DNA of 29,768 nt, taken from the NCBI GenBank assembly GCA_964389495.1, contig CAYMDU010000010.1:1-29768 (forward strand), given 5' to 3'. The notes beneath the pieces were generated by a model. That model was not told where the DNA came from, made no database searches, and was given only the letters and a program-made list of their open reading frames with translations. Below are positions 6,894-14,132 of this stretch, piece after piece (within the stretch, counting starts at the first letter, position 1; the number at the start of each line of letters is the position of its first letter). The translations under genes were made by a program, and so were the position numbers. The DNA is from RGIG3009 sp964389495. GTDB taxonomy: Bacteria; Bacillota; Clostridia; Oscillospirales; Acutalibacteraceae.

Positions 6894-8579
6894 TTATTTT
6901 TTGTTGAAACTGTCTTTCAAAGAAACCGAGCGGTTAAAGACGGGATGCTCGGCGGTGTTGTCGGTGCTGTCGGGGCAGAAATACCCAAGCCGCAGGAACT
7001 GAAATGCCGTGGGAGCTTCGGAGGGCAGGATGGCCGCTTCCACTTTGCAGTCGGTTAGGGTTTCCAACGACGCTTCGTTCAGGCAGTCCAGGAAGTTCTT
7101 GTCGCCGCCTTCCGGCTCGGAATCGGCAAAGAGCGAATTGTACAGCCGAACTTCGGCGGTTTTGGCGGTGGCAGCGTCTACCCAATGAATGGTACCGCGC
7201 ACTTTGCGGCCGTCGGGGGTGTTGCCGCCGCGTGTTTCGGGATCGTAGGTGGCCAGAATTTCCGTGACACGGCCCTGCTCGTCTTTGATGCAACCGGTGC
7301 AACGCACCACATAGGCGGATTTCAGGCGCACTTCGTTGCCGGGGAACAGACGGAAATAGCCTTTCACGGGTTCTTCCATAAAGTCGTCTTGTTCCACCCA
7401 CAGAGAACGCGAAAAAGCAACAGGGTGCGTGCCGCGTTCCGGATGCGCGGGATGATTTTCCATGGCGAAGGTTTCACTTGCCCCTTCGGGGTAATTGGTG
7501 ATGGTGAGTTTCACCGGGTGGAGAACCGCCATGGCGCGGGTGGCATTTTCGTTGAGGTCTTCTCGCAGACAATGCTCCAACAGGGCCACTTCCACGGTGC
7601 TGGGCACTTTGGCAACACCGACACGCTCAATGAAATTGCGAACCGACGCCGGTGTGTAGCCACGGCGACGCAGGCCACGCAAAGTGGGCATGCGAGGATC
7701 GTCCCAGCCGGACACAAAGCCTTCTTCCACCAGCTGACGCAACTTGCGCTTGGACATGACGGTGTAGTTGATATTCAAGCGGGCGAATTCAATCTGACGG
7801 GGTTTCCCCGGCAGCTCGGCGTGTTCCACCACCCAGTTGTACAGTGGGCGGTGATCTTCGAATTCCAAGGAACACAGCGAATGGGTGATGCCTTCGATGG
7901 CGTCTTCCAGCGGATGGGCAAAGTCATACATGGGGTAGATACACCAGCGGTCGCCTTGGCGGTGATGCGGTGTGTGATTGATGCGGTAGATAACCGGATC
8001 GCGCATGTTGAAGTTGCCGCTGGCCAAGTCGATTTTGGCACGCAAGGTCATGGCACCGTCGGGAAATTCGCCGGCACGCATACGCGCAAACAAATCCAGG
8101 CTTTCTTCCACGGGACGGTCGCGGTAGGGGCTCACAGCCGGATGTGTGAGGTCTCCGCGGTTGGCGCGCATCTCGTCGGGCGACAGTTCGCACACATAGG
8201 CCAGGCCGCGCCGAATCAAGGAAACGGCAATTTCGTACATGGTGTCGAAATAATCCGAAGCGAAGAAAAAGCGGTTGTCCCAATCGTAGCCCAACCAGTG
8301 GATATCTTCCTGAATGGCATCCACATATTCTTCATCTTCTTTGGTGGGATTGGTGTCGTCCATGCGCAAGTTGCAAATGCCGCCGTATTTCACCGCCGTA
8401 CCGAAGTCGATGCAGATGGCCTTGGCGTGGCCGATGTGCAGATAGCCGTTCGGTTCCGGCGGAAAACGGGTGTGTACCTGCATACCGCCGCAACGGCCGC
8501 CCGGTTTGATTTCTTCATCGATAATATCGTGGATAAAGTTGCCGCCCATTTCGGTGGCGTTCAATCGTTCGTCTGCCAT
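6894..8579 (-). CDS. glnS: Glutaminyl-tRNA synthetase
   Basis: The 561-residue protein is a class I synthetase of GlnRS type. PEPNGYLHIGHAK at 41-53 is the HIGH region in its GlnRS-specific form, and VMSKRKL at 274-280 is the KMSKS counterpart. DDTNP at 74-78 and the C-terminal anticodon-binding beta-barrels (VKGYFRLFPGNEVRLKSAY) complete the fold, and the length is normal. It attaches glutamine directly to tRNA-Gln. Most Bacillota instead use a non-discriminating GluRS and GatCAB, so the gene is a lineage mark. It starts 11 bases after gltX ends, with CTAAGGAGG before the ATG, so both synthetases come from one transcript. Confidence 0.96.
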   Translation of the reverse strand: MADERLNATEMGGNFIHDIIDEEIKPGGRCGGMQVHTRFPPEPNGYLHIGHAKAICIDFGTAVKYGGICNLRMDDTNPTKEDEEYVDAIQEDIHWLGYDWDNRFFFASDYFDTMYEIAVSLIRRGLAYVCELSPDEMRANRGDLTHPAVSPYRDRPVEESLDLFARMRAGEFPDGAMTLRAKIDLASGNFNMRDPVIYRINHTPHHRQGDRWCIYPMYDFAHPLEDAIEGITHSLCSLEFEDHRPLYNWVVEHAELPGKPRQIEFARLNINYTVMSKRKLRQLVEEGFVSGWDDPRMPTLRGLRRRGYTPASVRNFIERVGVAKVPSTVEVALLEHCLREDLNENATRAMAVLHPVKLTITNYPEGASETFAMENHPAHPERGTHPVAFSRSLWVEQDDFMEEPVKGYFRLFPGNEVRLKSAYVVRCTGCIKDEQGRVTEILATYDPETRGGNTPDGRKVRGTIHWVDAATAKTAEVRLYNSLFADSEPEGGDKNFLDCLNEASLETLTDCKVEAAILPSEAPTAFQFLRLGYFCPDSTDNTAEHPVFNRSVSLKDSFNKK

Positions 8580-8590
8580 GATGTACCTCC

Positions 8591-10245
8591 TTAGAGTGCT
8601 TCGGACGCAGCGGCTAACCGCGCCTTGATTTCATCGGTTCCCAGCAAGCTCATAATGCCGCACAAATCCGGCGTGTTGCGCCGACCGGTGACGGCAATGC
8701 GAATGACCGTGCTGACATCACCGGCGTGCCCTTTGTATTGATCCGGTGCTTTTTTGTATTCCTTGATTTCGGAACAGAAGCCCAAGGACGGGCACAAATC
8801 TTTGATGGTGTTAAACCACGCCTGCTTGTCCTGCGTGGGATCGTACACCGCGGGGTAGGCGGCCAAGATGGCACGGATGTCTTCGGCAGCCAGATTTTCC
8901 GGCCACGGATACGCGGTGGGACGGTTGAAGAAGTAGTCCACATAGGCGGGAACTTCGCTCCAATGTGCCAAATCTTTTCGCGGTTTGGCGCCGCCGCGGT
9001 CGATGGCGAAAATGCCCCGTGCAAAGGTGCGGTCGGTATTGAGCTGTTCGTACAACGACGGGTTTTGTTCTTGGGCCCAGGCCAGTACGGCGGCGGTTAC
9101 GGCATCGGCATCCATAGCGGCAATCACATTTTTACTCACATCGTTGAGCTTGTTCAAATCAAACAGTGCACCGGACACGCTCATTTTCTTTAAGTTGAAG
9201 GGGAAGGCGCTGCGCGGTTTGTCGGCGTTGCAACGGCGCCATTCTTCGTAGTCGCTGTTGGCAATGGTGAGCAGATACTCCTGCACGCTGTCGGCGGGAT
9301 AGCCCTGCTCGGCATAAAAATGCNNNNNNNNNNAGCCGCTTCGGGGTCTTTGCGTTTGGACAGTTTGCGCTTGCCGCCGTTATCCTCTTTCATGATGGGG
9401 CTGACATGGGCGTATTTCGGCGGCTTGAAGCCCAGTACGCGAAACAGTTGCAAATGAATCGGTACCGATGCAATCCATTCGTCGCCGCGAATCACATGGG
9501 TGGTGTGCATGAGATGATCGTCTACCGCGTGGGCAAAATGATAGGTGGGAATACCGTCGGATTTCAGCAAAACAATGTCTTGGTCGTTTTCCGGCATTTC
9601 AATGGTGCCTTTGATCACGTCGTCAAACTTCACACGGTTGGATTCGTTGCCGGGAGAACGCAACCGGAGAACATAGGGCACGCCTTCGCGCACTTTGGCC
9701 AGGGCTTGTTCTGCCGTGAGATTTCGGCAGGAGGCATATTCGCCGTAGTAGCCGGTGCGCAGCTTTTGCGCTTCCTGCTTGGTGCGCACTGCATCCAGTT
9801 GTTCGGCGGTGCAGAAGCACGGATAGGCCAACCCTTGCAGCAGAAGCGATTTGGCATACACGTGATATAGGACAGCACGGTCGCTTTGCCGATAGGGGCC
9901 GTAGTGGCCGGTTTCTTTGCCGGGTGCTTCGTAGCCTTCGTCGATGGTGAGACCGTATTGGCGCAAACCGGCCAAAATATCGGCGGCACCGCCATCGACT
10001 TCGCGCTTTTTATCGGTATCTTCCAAGCGGAAATAGAATACACCGTGAGAAGTTTGGGCGGTGAGGTAGTTCACTGTGGCGGTGAACAATACGCCCAGGT
10101 GCAAATATCCTGTTGGTGAAGGGGCAATACGGACAACGCGGGCGCCTTCCGGGAGCCGGCGTTGAGGATAGCGCTGTTCCAAATCTTCCGGTGTTTCGGT
10201 GACATCGGGAAACAGCAAATCGGCTAATTCTTGCAGGGCGGTCAT
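8591..10245 (-). CDS. gltX: Glutamyl-tRNA synthetase, split by an assembly gap
   Basis: The N-terminal part starts at ATG 10245 with AGGAGG upstream (an open frame extends further but into the promoter). It carries IAPSPTGYLHLGVLFTATV (HIGH, 40-58), RLEDTD, and KRKLSKRKDPEAA, the KMSKS loop. Ten N (9324-9333) follow. The C-terminal part resumes as HFYAEQGYPADSV and continues for about 240 residues to the stop at 8591. Taken literally, ten N throw the two halves out of frame, but the protein sequence on both sides fits one continuous GluRS. The gap length is therefore a placeholder and the gene is very probably intact. It makes Glu-tRNA and is the first gene of the gltX-glnS operon. With GlnRS alongside, it can be a discriminating GluRS, though this cannot be read from the sequence. 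Confidence 0.93.
9324..9333. other. Assembly gap (10 N) inside gltX
   Basis: Ten N lie just after the KLSKRKDPEAA segment. To keep the frame the missing piece must be 2 bases more than a multiple of 3, so ten is not the real length. Comparison with the usual GluRS text after KRKDPEAA suggests that very little protein, perhaps one residue, is missing. Confidence 0.97.
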
Positions 10246-10276
10246 ATAGGATCCTCCTAATTTCAGACATATACCT

Positions 10277-10308
10277 ATTATATTACAATTTTTAGTTGAA
10301 AAAGTCAA
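10277..10308 (-). promoter_or_regulatory. Predicted promoter of gltX-glnS
   Basis: On the minus strand TTGACT (10308-10303) is followed after 17 bases by TAATAT (10285-10280); a perfect TATAAT (10282-10277) sits 20 bases away. Start would be close to the ribosome binding site, leaving a leader of only about 25 bases, too short for a T-box. Confidence 0.65.
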
Positions 10309-10325
10309 TGAAGGTATGGTATTAT
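10296..10325 (+). promoter_or_regulatory. Predicted promoter of trpS
   Basis: TTGAAA (10296-10301) and TATTAT (10320-10325) are separated by 18 bases. The -35 boxes of this promoter and of the gltX promoter are adjacent, so the two polymerase sites overlap back-to-back. The trpS leader is only about 25 bases. Confidence 0.6.
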
Positions 10326-10357
10326 AAGTAAAAAGATTTTTCATGAGGATGATTTTT

Positions 10358-11380
10358 ATGCAAGAAACCGTGAAAGCCCCCGAAACAGAGCGCCGTCCGC
10401 GCGTGCTCAGCTGTATTCAGCCCACAGGCACCCCCACTTTGGGCAACTATTTGGGTGCTTTGCGTAATTGGGTAACCATGCAGGAAGATTTTGAGTGCTT
10501 TTATGCCGTGGCAGATTTGCACGCGATCACCGTGCGGCAGGAACCTGCCAAATTGCGCCAACAAACACGGGAAATGTTTGCCTTGCTCATGGCAATTGGA
10601 TTGGACCCGCAAAAATCGTTGCTGTTTGTGCAGTCGCAAGTGCCGGAACATGCGCAACTGTCGTGGCTGTTGGCGTGCCACACGCAGTTTGGCGAATTGT
10701 CGCGCATGACACAGTTTAAAGACAAATCTGCCAAACACGCCGATAATATCAATGCCGGGTTGTTTACCTATCCGGTGTTGATGGCGGCGGATATTCTGCT
10801 GTACCAGCCGCAGTATGTGCCGGTGGGGGAAGACCAAAAGCAGCATTGTGAAATCACACGCGACATTGCGTTGCGGTTCAACAATTTGTATGCCAACACC
10901 TTCACTGTGCCGGAACCGTACATCATGAAGGCGGGTGCCCGTGTGCGGTCGTTGCAAGACCCCACCAAGAAAATGTCCAAATCTGATGAAAATCAAAATG
11001 CTTTTATTTCGATGAAAGATGATAAAGACACCGTGATTCGGAAATTCCGCCGTGCGGTAACCGACAGTGAGGCCACGGTGCGGTATGCCGAAGGAAAAGA
11101 CGGTATCAACAACCTGATGGAAATTTATTCGGCGGTGACCGGCGCTTCCCTGGAAGGTATTGAGCACGAATTTTCCGGCAAGGGATACGGCGATTTCAAA
11201 ACTGCGGTCGGTGAGGCGGTGGCTGCGGAATTAGCCCCCATTCAAGAACGATTTGCCGTGCTGATGAAAGACAAAGCGCAGTTGGATGAGCTGATGAAAC
11301 ACGGTGCCGAAAATGCTTCGCATGTGGCGGCACGCACATTGAACAAGGCCATGAAAAAGCTGGGCTTTTTGCAGGTGTGA
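10358..11380 (+). CDS. trpS: Tryptophanyl-tRNA synthetase
   Basis: I choose ATG 10358, five bases after TGAGGATGA; an in-frame ATG at 10343 has no ribosome binding site. The 340-residue product has the TrpRS form of the HIGH region (IQPTGTPTLGNYLGAL), the DLHAITV block, the dimer and substrate segment (GLFTYPVLMAADILLY, then VPVGEDQKQH), and KKMSKS for ATP binding. The length is normal for bacterial TrpRS. It attaches tryptophan to tRNA-Trp. It is transcribed alone, divergent from gltX-glnS, and has its own terminator. Confidence 0.96.
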   Translation: MQETVKAPETERRPRVLSCIQPTGTPTLGNYLGALRNWVTMQEDFECFYAVADLHAITVRQEPAKLRQQTREMFALLMAIGLDPQKSLLFVQSQVPEHAQLSWLLACHTQFGELSRMTQFKDKSAKHADNINAGLFTYPVLMAADILLYQPQYVPVGEDQKQHCEITRDIALRFNNLYANTFTVPEPYIMKAGARVRSLQDPTKKMSKSDENQNAFISMKDDKDTVIRKFRRAVTDSEATVRYAEGKDGINNLMEIYSAVTGASLEGIEHEFSGKGYGDFKTAVGEAVAAELAPIQERFAVLMKDKAQLDELMKHGAENASHVAARTLNKAMKKLGFLQV

Positions 11381-11394
11381 TAAGTAAATAAAAG

Positions 11395-11429
11395 CGGTCG
11401 GGTAACCAAACGGTTGCCCGGCCGTTTTT
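11395..11429 (+). terminator. Intrinsic terminator after trpS
   Basis: CGGTCGGGTAACC (11395-11407) pairs with GGTTGCCCGGCCG (11412-11424) with two G-T pairs, followed by TTTTT. Confidence 0.9.
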
Positions 11430-11487
11430 GCGTGAAATGTTAAACCTTGGTAAGTAGGCAGGAAGCGGATGCTGCTTGTAAATGATA

Positions 11488-11499
11488 GTCAAATTTGAC
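11488..11499. promoter_or_regulatory. 12-base perfect palindrome GTCAAATTTGAC upstream of the XRE gene
   Basis: The 12 bases equal their own reverse complement. They lie in the 260-base space between trpS and the XRE gene, about 80 bases before the promoter. This may be a second operator, or chance in AT-rich DNA. Confidence 0.3.
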
Positions 11500-11545
11500 C
11501 GGCCTGCTATTGAAATGGAGTTTGGCAAAAGTCAGAAACGACTAC

Positions 11546-11571
11546 AAAAGTTGTCGCGATTGACAACTTTT
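11546..11571. promoter_or_regulatory. Inverted repeat directly upstream of the XRE promoter (candidate operator or terminator)
   Basis: AAAAGTTGTC (11546-11555) and GACAACTTTT (11562-11571) are exact 10-base arms around GCGATT. The right arm ends in six T and is only four bases before the -35 box at 11576. Its position suits an operator of the XRE protein. Its T-run would also fit a weak terminator shielding the gene from readthrough. Confidence 0.55.
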
Positions 11572-11575
11572 TTGC

Positions 11576-11604
11576 TTGACGCTGTCCTTGCCTGATGCTA
11601 TAAT
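11576..11604 (+). promoter_or_regulatory. Strong sigma-A promoter of the XRE/zinc-ribbon pair
   Basis: TTGACG (11576-11581) and a perfect TATAAT (11599-11604) are spaced by exactly 17 bases, about 36 bases before the XRE start codon. Confidence 0.85.
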
Positions 11605-11640
11605 ACAGACAGAAAGATAACGAATTGAGGTGTTAAGTTT

Positions 11641-12807
11641 ATGGGAGCTTTGAAGGACAACATTGATCACTATATGAAATTGAAAGGAAAAAAGAAGTAT
11701 AGTGATTTGCTGCGGGACATTGCAAAAGAATTGGGAATTCCAAGAGGGGAGGTCTACGAATTTGCCAGAAAAGAAAAGTCAAACTTTTCAAAAATGTTAA
11801 AAGATGAACGGCCTCTTAAATATGAATTCATTATTCCGCTTGAAAAAATATTTGGAGTTTCTTTGGCTAGATTATTAGAAGAGGAGGCATACAAATTGCC
11901 GGTTGAAAAAGAAAATGTGCCATTCATTAAAGGCTTTCGATATTACGCCTATTTAGACGATCCCAAGCTTTACAGAGAAGAATTCGATCGGTTGCTTGCA
12001 AAAGACGGGAAATCCATTCTCACCAAACCAGATGAATTCGGAAAATACTTTCTTGATTATGTGGTGGAGTATCATGCGGTTAACGGTGTCAGATATCTTT
12101 ATGATGAATACGGAATCACACTCAAATGGCAATTCAATGAATTCGAATTTCAAAACGATTCCGGCACAGCTTGGGTGGCTTTTGATAATTATGTTGAGTT
12201 TGCACGGCTGGTGGCAAGCATGAATGATACCGAACTGTTCAACAATATTTTCGATTCGTACAATATGTTTGTGGCACTGGGGCACTACGGCAGGGAGAAG
12301 GCTGTTTCCATTCAAAGCGGGTGTGAGGGTGAATATGAGAGGCATGAGAGTATTATTTTTTGCCAAAGTGATTATTTGGAAATTGTATTGGACAATGAGG
12401 GGCTGTTTCAGTCTATTTTCAAAAAGAGAATGTATGAGTATTTTCCCAGAACACGGGGGAAAAAGGGGGAAAAGGCGGACCCCGTTACCTATTGTTTGAT
12501 TAATCCGATAGTCAACAATTGCCTGCAACAGGCGCTAAAAGATTTGAAGAAATACCGGAAACAAGCGATTGAAATATTAGAATTCGGAATAAAGCATAAT
12601 AAGAAAATTGAAGTTGAAGGCGATGGTTACACCTTTTATAACGAATGCGGTGCTTTAATACAACATGAAAAAATTATTGACATTGTAGTTTGTGCTGTTG
12701 GTGAAGCGGGGGGTGAAATAGAAGACAATGAAATTAAGTCTTTGATTGAACAATTGCGGCAATCCAAAGAAAGATTCAGAAAAATGGGGGGAAATATATG
12801 GGATTAA
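11641..12807 (+). CDS. XRE-like helix-turn-helix protein with a long uncharacterised C-terminal domain
   Basis: The 388-residue protein opens with a Cro/CI-like DNA-binding domain at about residues 18-78. The segment DLLRDIAKELGIPRGEVYEFARKEKSNFSKMLKDERPL reads as helices 2-4, and IPLEKIFGVSLARLLEEE closes the domain. About 300 residues follow with no family I recognise; they are rich in Glu, Lys, Tyr and Phe, have no membrane segment, and end in a helix. A GAGGTG site lies nine bases before the ATG. The gene overlaps the zinc-ribbon gene by 10 bases, so the two are translationally coupled. Base use is visibly richer in A and T than in neighbouring genes, which suggests acquisition. It may be a sensor-regulator; the function is unknown. 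Confidence 0.75.
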   Translation: MGALKDNIDHYMKLKGKKKYSDLLRDIAKELGIPRGEVYEFARKEKSNFSKMLKDERPLKYEFIIPLEKIFGVSLARLLEEEAYKLPVEKENVPFIKGFRYYAYLDDPKLYREEFDRLLAKDGKSILTKPDEFGKYFLDYVVEYHAVNGVRYLYDEYGITLKWQFNEFEFQNDSGTAWVAFDNYVEFARLVASMNDTELFNNIFDSYNMFVALGHYGREKAVSIQSGCEGEYERHESIIFCQSDYLEIVLDNEGLFQSIFKKRMYEYFPRTRGKKGEKADPVTYCLINPIVNNCLQQALKDLKKYRKQAIEILEFGIKHNKKIEVEGDGYTFYNECGALIQHEKIIDIVVCAVGEAGGEIEDNEIKSLIEQLRQSKERFRKMGGNIWD

Positions 12808-13547
12808 CAACTTGCCCGGAGTGTGGAGAAACAATCAGCGAAAAAGCCGGAATATGTCCTCATTGCAATTCGAATATTGTAAAGCGCAATCTCGTTGTGT
12901 GCGAAGATTGTCAACGGGAATACCATATGACCATGGACACCTGTCCTTATTGCGGATGTCCCAATCCATCCGCTAAACAGAAAAAGAAAAAACATAAAAG
13001 TATAATCACATTTGTGATTGTATTCACTCTGATTGCTGTCATTATATTTTCTATCGGTGCTTCTCAACAGGCAAACGAGGTGGCGTATTACAAAAATATG
13101 GAAACGGTATCGTATTTGATGTTGGATGGAACTGTTAAAGCAGAAACCGCCGGAAATCTTATTAAAAGCGTGTGGTATAATGCGATTTTTGAAAAACGGG
13201 ATAGCGAAACAAACCAATATACAATGAAAAACGGAAAATTTGTTGATGACTTTAATGATGCGCTGTCCAATCTATTTGCCGATGAAAACTTCGGTAGCAG
13301 TATCTATGAAATTGAAGTGAATCAATCAGAGGTAGCGGATTTGATGAAACGGTTGAAAAATCCACCCCAAAAATACGAGGAAGCATATTCTTTGCTGATG
13401 GGGTATTATGAGAACTATTTGAAAATGACAAAAGCTGTTATCAACCCAACAGGAAGTCTGAATACCTTTTCGGAAGAGTTTAATACCTATGATACCGATA
13501 CGGTTGATTCGTTTGAAAAGATGAGGTTGTATTTGGAATACTATTAG
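12798..13547 (+). CDS. Membrane protein with two N-terminal zinc ribbons and an extracytoplasmic domain
   Basis: The ATG at 12798 lies inside the end of the XRE gene and follows a GGGGGG run. The 249-residue protein has two four-cysteine ribbons: Cys6/9/20/23 and Cys35/38/49/52. A basic linker (QKKKKHK, 61-67) precedes one membrane helix (about 69-88, IITFVIVFTLIAVIIFSIGA). The remaining 160 residues should lie outside the cell by the positive-inside rule. They are helical and acidic, and I do not recognise them. Such ribbon-helix-domain proteins are common in Bacillota and mostly unstudied. Coupling to the XRE protein suggests the two work together, perhaps as regulator and membrane sensor. 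This is inference. Confidence 0.75.
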   Translation: MGLTTCPECGETISEKAGICPHCNSNIVKRNLVVCEDCQREYHMTMDTCPYCGCPNPSAKQKKKKHKSIITFVIVFTLIAVIIFSIGASQQANEVAYYKNMETVSYLMLDGTVKAETAGNLIKSVWYNAIFEKRDSETNQYTMKNGKFVDDFNDALSNLFADENFGSSIYEIEVNQSEVADLMKRLKNPPQKYEEAYSLLMGYYENYLKMTKAVINPTGSLNTFSEEFNTYDTDTVDSFEKMRLYLEYY

Positions 13548-13601
13548 CCGAAAAGTTGCATTTCACCGCAGGTTTACCTGATGAAGAGGGGATAGAAATT
13601 G

Positions 13602-13631
13602 ATGGAGGCAAGAAATCTTGCCTCCATTTTA
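13602..13631 (+). terminator. Intrinsic terminator after the XRE/zinc-ribbon pair
   Basis: ATGGAGGCAAG (13602-13612) and CTTGCCTCCAT (13617-13627) are perfect arms around AAAT, followed by TTTATG. Confidence 0.8.
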
Positions 13632-13750
13632 TGTATGTTCACTTTCCGCGGCCACCAATTGAGTAGACGGTTCGGTGCGATATTTCGCAGTGTGAATTGT
13701 CACGCAATGCAAGCAGTTTCATATGCTGGAATAAGACGGGAGGCGTGCCA

Positions 13751-14092
13751 ATGAAGATAGCAATGGCGATGGGACTGCTTTTGGCGGTGTACGGTGCCGC
13801 GGAATTGTTGCACGGGGTGCTTGCTTGGCTGATGCGGCCTTGCGCGGAACAGGGCGGCTATTGGCTGATTCCGGTGCAGGGCAACGGTGAAAGCGCCGAA
13901 TGGTTGATTCGCTATGCACGCTGGCGGTGCCGCAACGGTGTGCAACCGGTGTTGTTCGATAACGGGTTGACACCTCATGGCGAAGTACTGGTGCGTGCGG
14001 TGTGTCGGCGGATGCAGGTGGATTTTTGGCCGAAAACGGAAGAACAGAAAATAGAAAAAATGGCTTTACAAGATACGGGGAATACGCTATAA
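13751..14092 (+). CDS. Small hypothetical membrane-anchored protein upstream of recD2
   Basis: The ATG at 13751 follows GGGAGGCG. The 113-residue product begins with a hydrophobic helix (about residues 3-28, IAMAMGLLLAVYGAAELLHGVLAWLM). A compact domain follows with GESAEWLIRYARWRCRNGVQPVLFDNGLTPHGEVLVRAVCRRM. That stretch has the alternation of an alpha/beta fold but no motif I can name. The stop codon overlaps the -10 box of the recD2 promoter. It belongs compositionally with recD2 and its downstream genes rather than with the AT-rich pair before it. I assign no function. Confidence 0.65.
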   Translation: MKIAMAMGLLLAVYGAAELLHGVLAWLMRPCAEQGGYWLIPVQGNGESAEWLIRYARWRCRNGVQPVLFDNGLTPHGEVLVRAVCRRMQVDFWPKTEEQKIEKMALQDTGNTL

Positions 14093-14093
14093 T
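14065..14093 (+). promoter_or_regulatory. Predicted promoter of recD2, inside the end of the preceding gene
   Basis: TTTACA (14065-14070) and a perfect TATAAT (14088-14093) are spaced by 17 bases. The -10 box contains the stop codon of the 113-residue gene. Transcription would start near 14100, giving a leader of about 33 bases before the recD2 ATG. Confidence 0.65.
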
Positions 14094-14132
14094 AAAAGAA
14101 AACGAAAATTTGTTCGATTTATGAGGTGGCAG

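Noticed and set aside
7185..8594. Long open frame of 469 codons on the plus strand, opposite glnS
   Set aside because: It is the antisense of a GlnRS gene with all family motifs; its translation has no recognisable domain and no ribosome binding site.
8591..10245. gltX as a frameshifted pseudogene
   Set aside because: The apparent frame change falls exactly on a run of N and both flanks read as normal GluRS, so it is an assembly artefact.
10246..10357. T-box riboswitch before trpS or gltX
   Set aside because: Leaders after the predicted start sites are only about 25 bases on both sides and contain no room for the T-box structure.
12798..13547. Toxin-antitoxin or abortive infection identity for the XRE/zinc-ribbon pair
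   Set aside because: Gene order and coupling would allow it, but neither protein shows a known toxin, nuclease or NTPase motif, so I left it as unknown.
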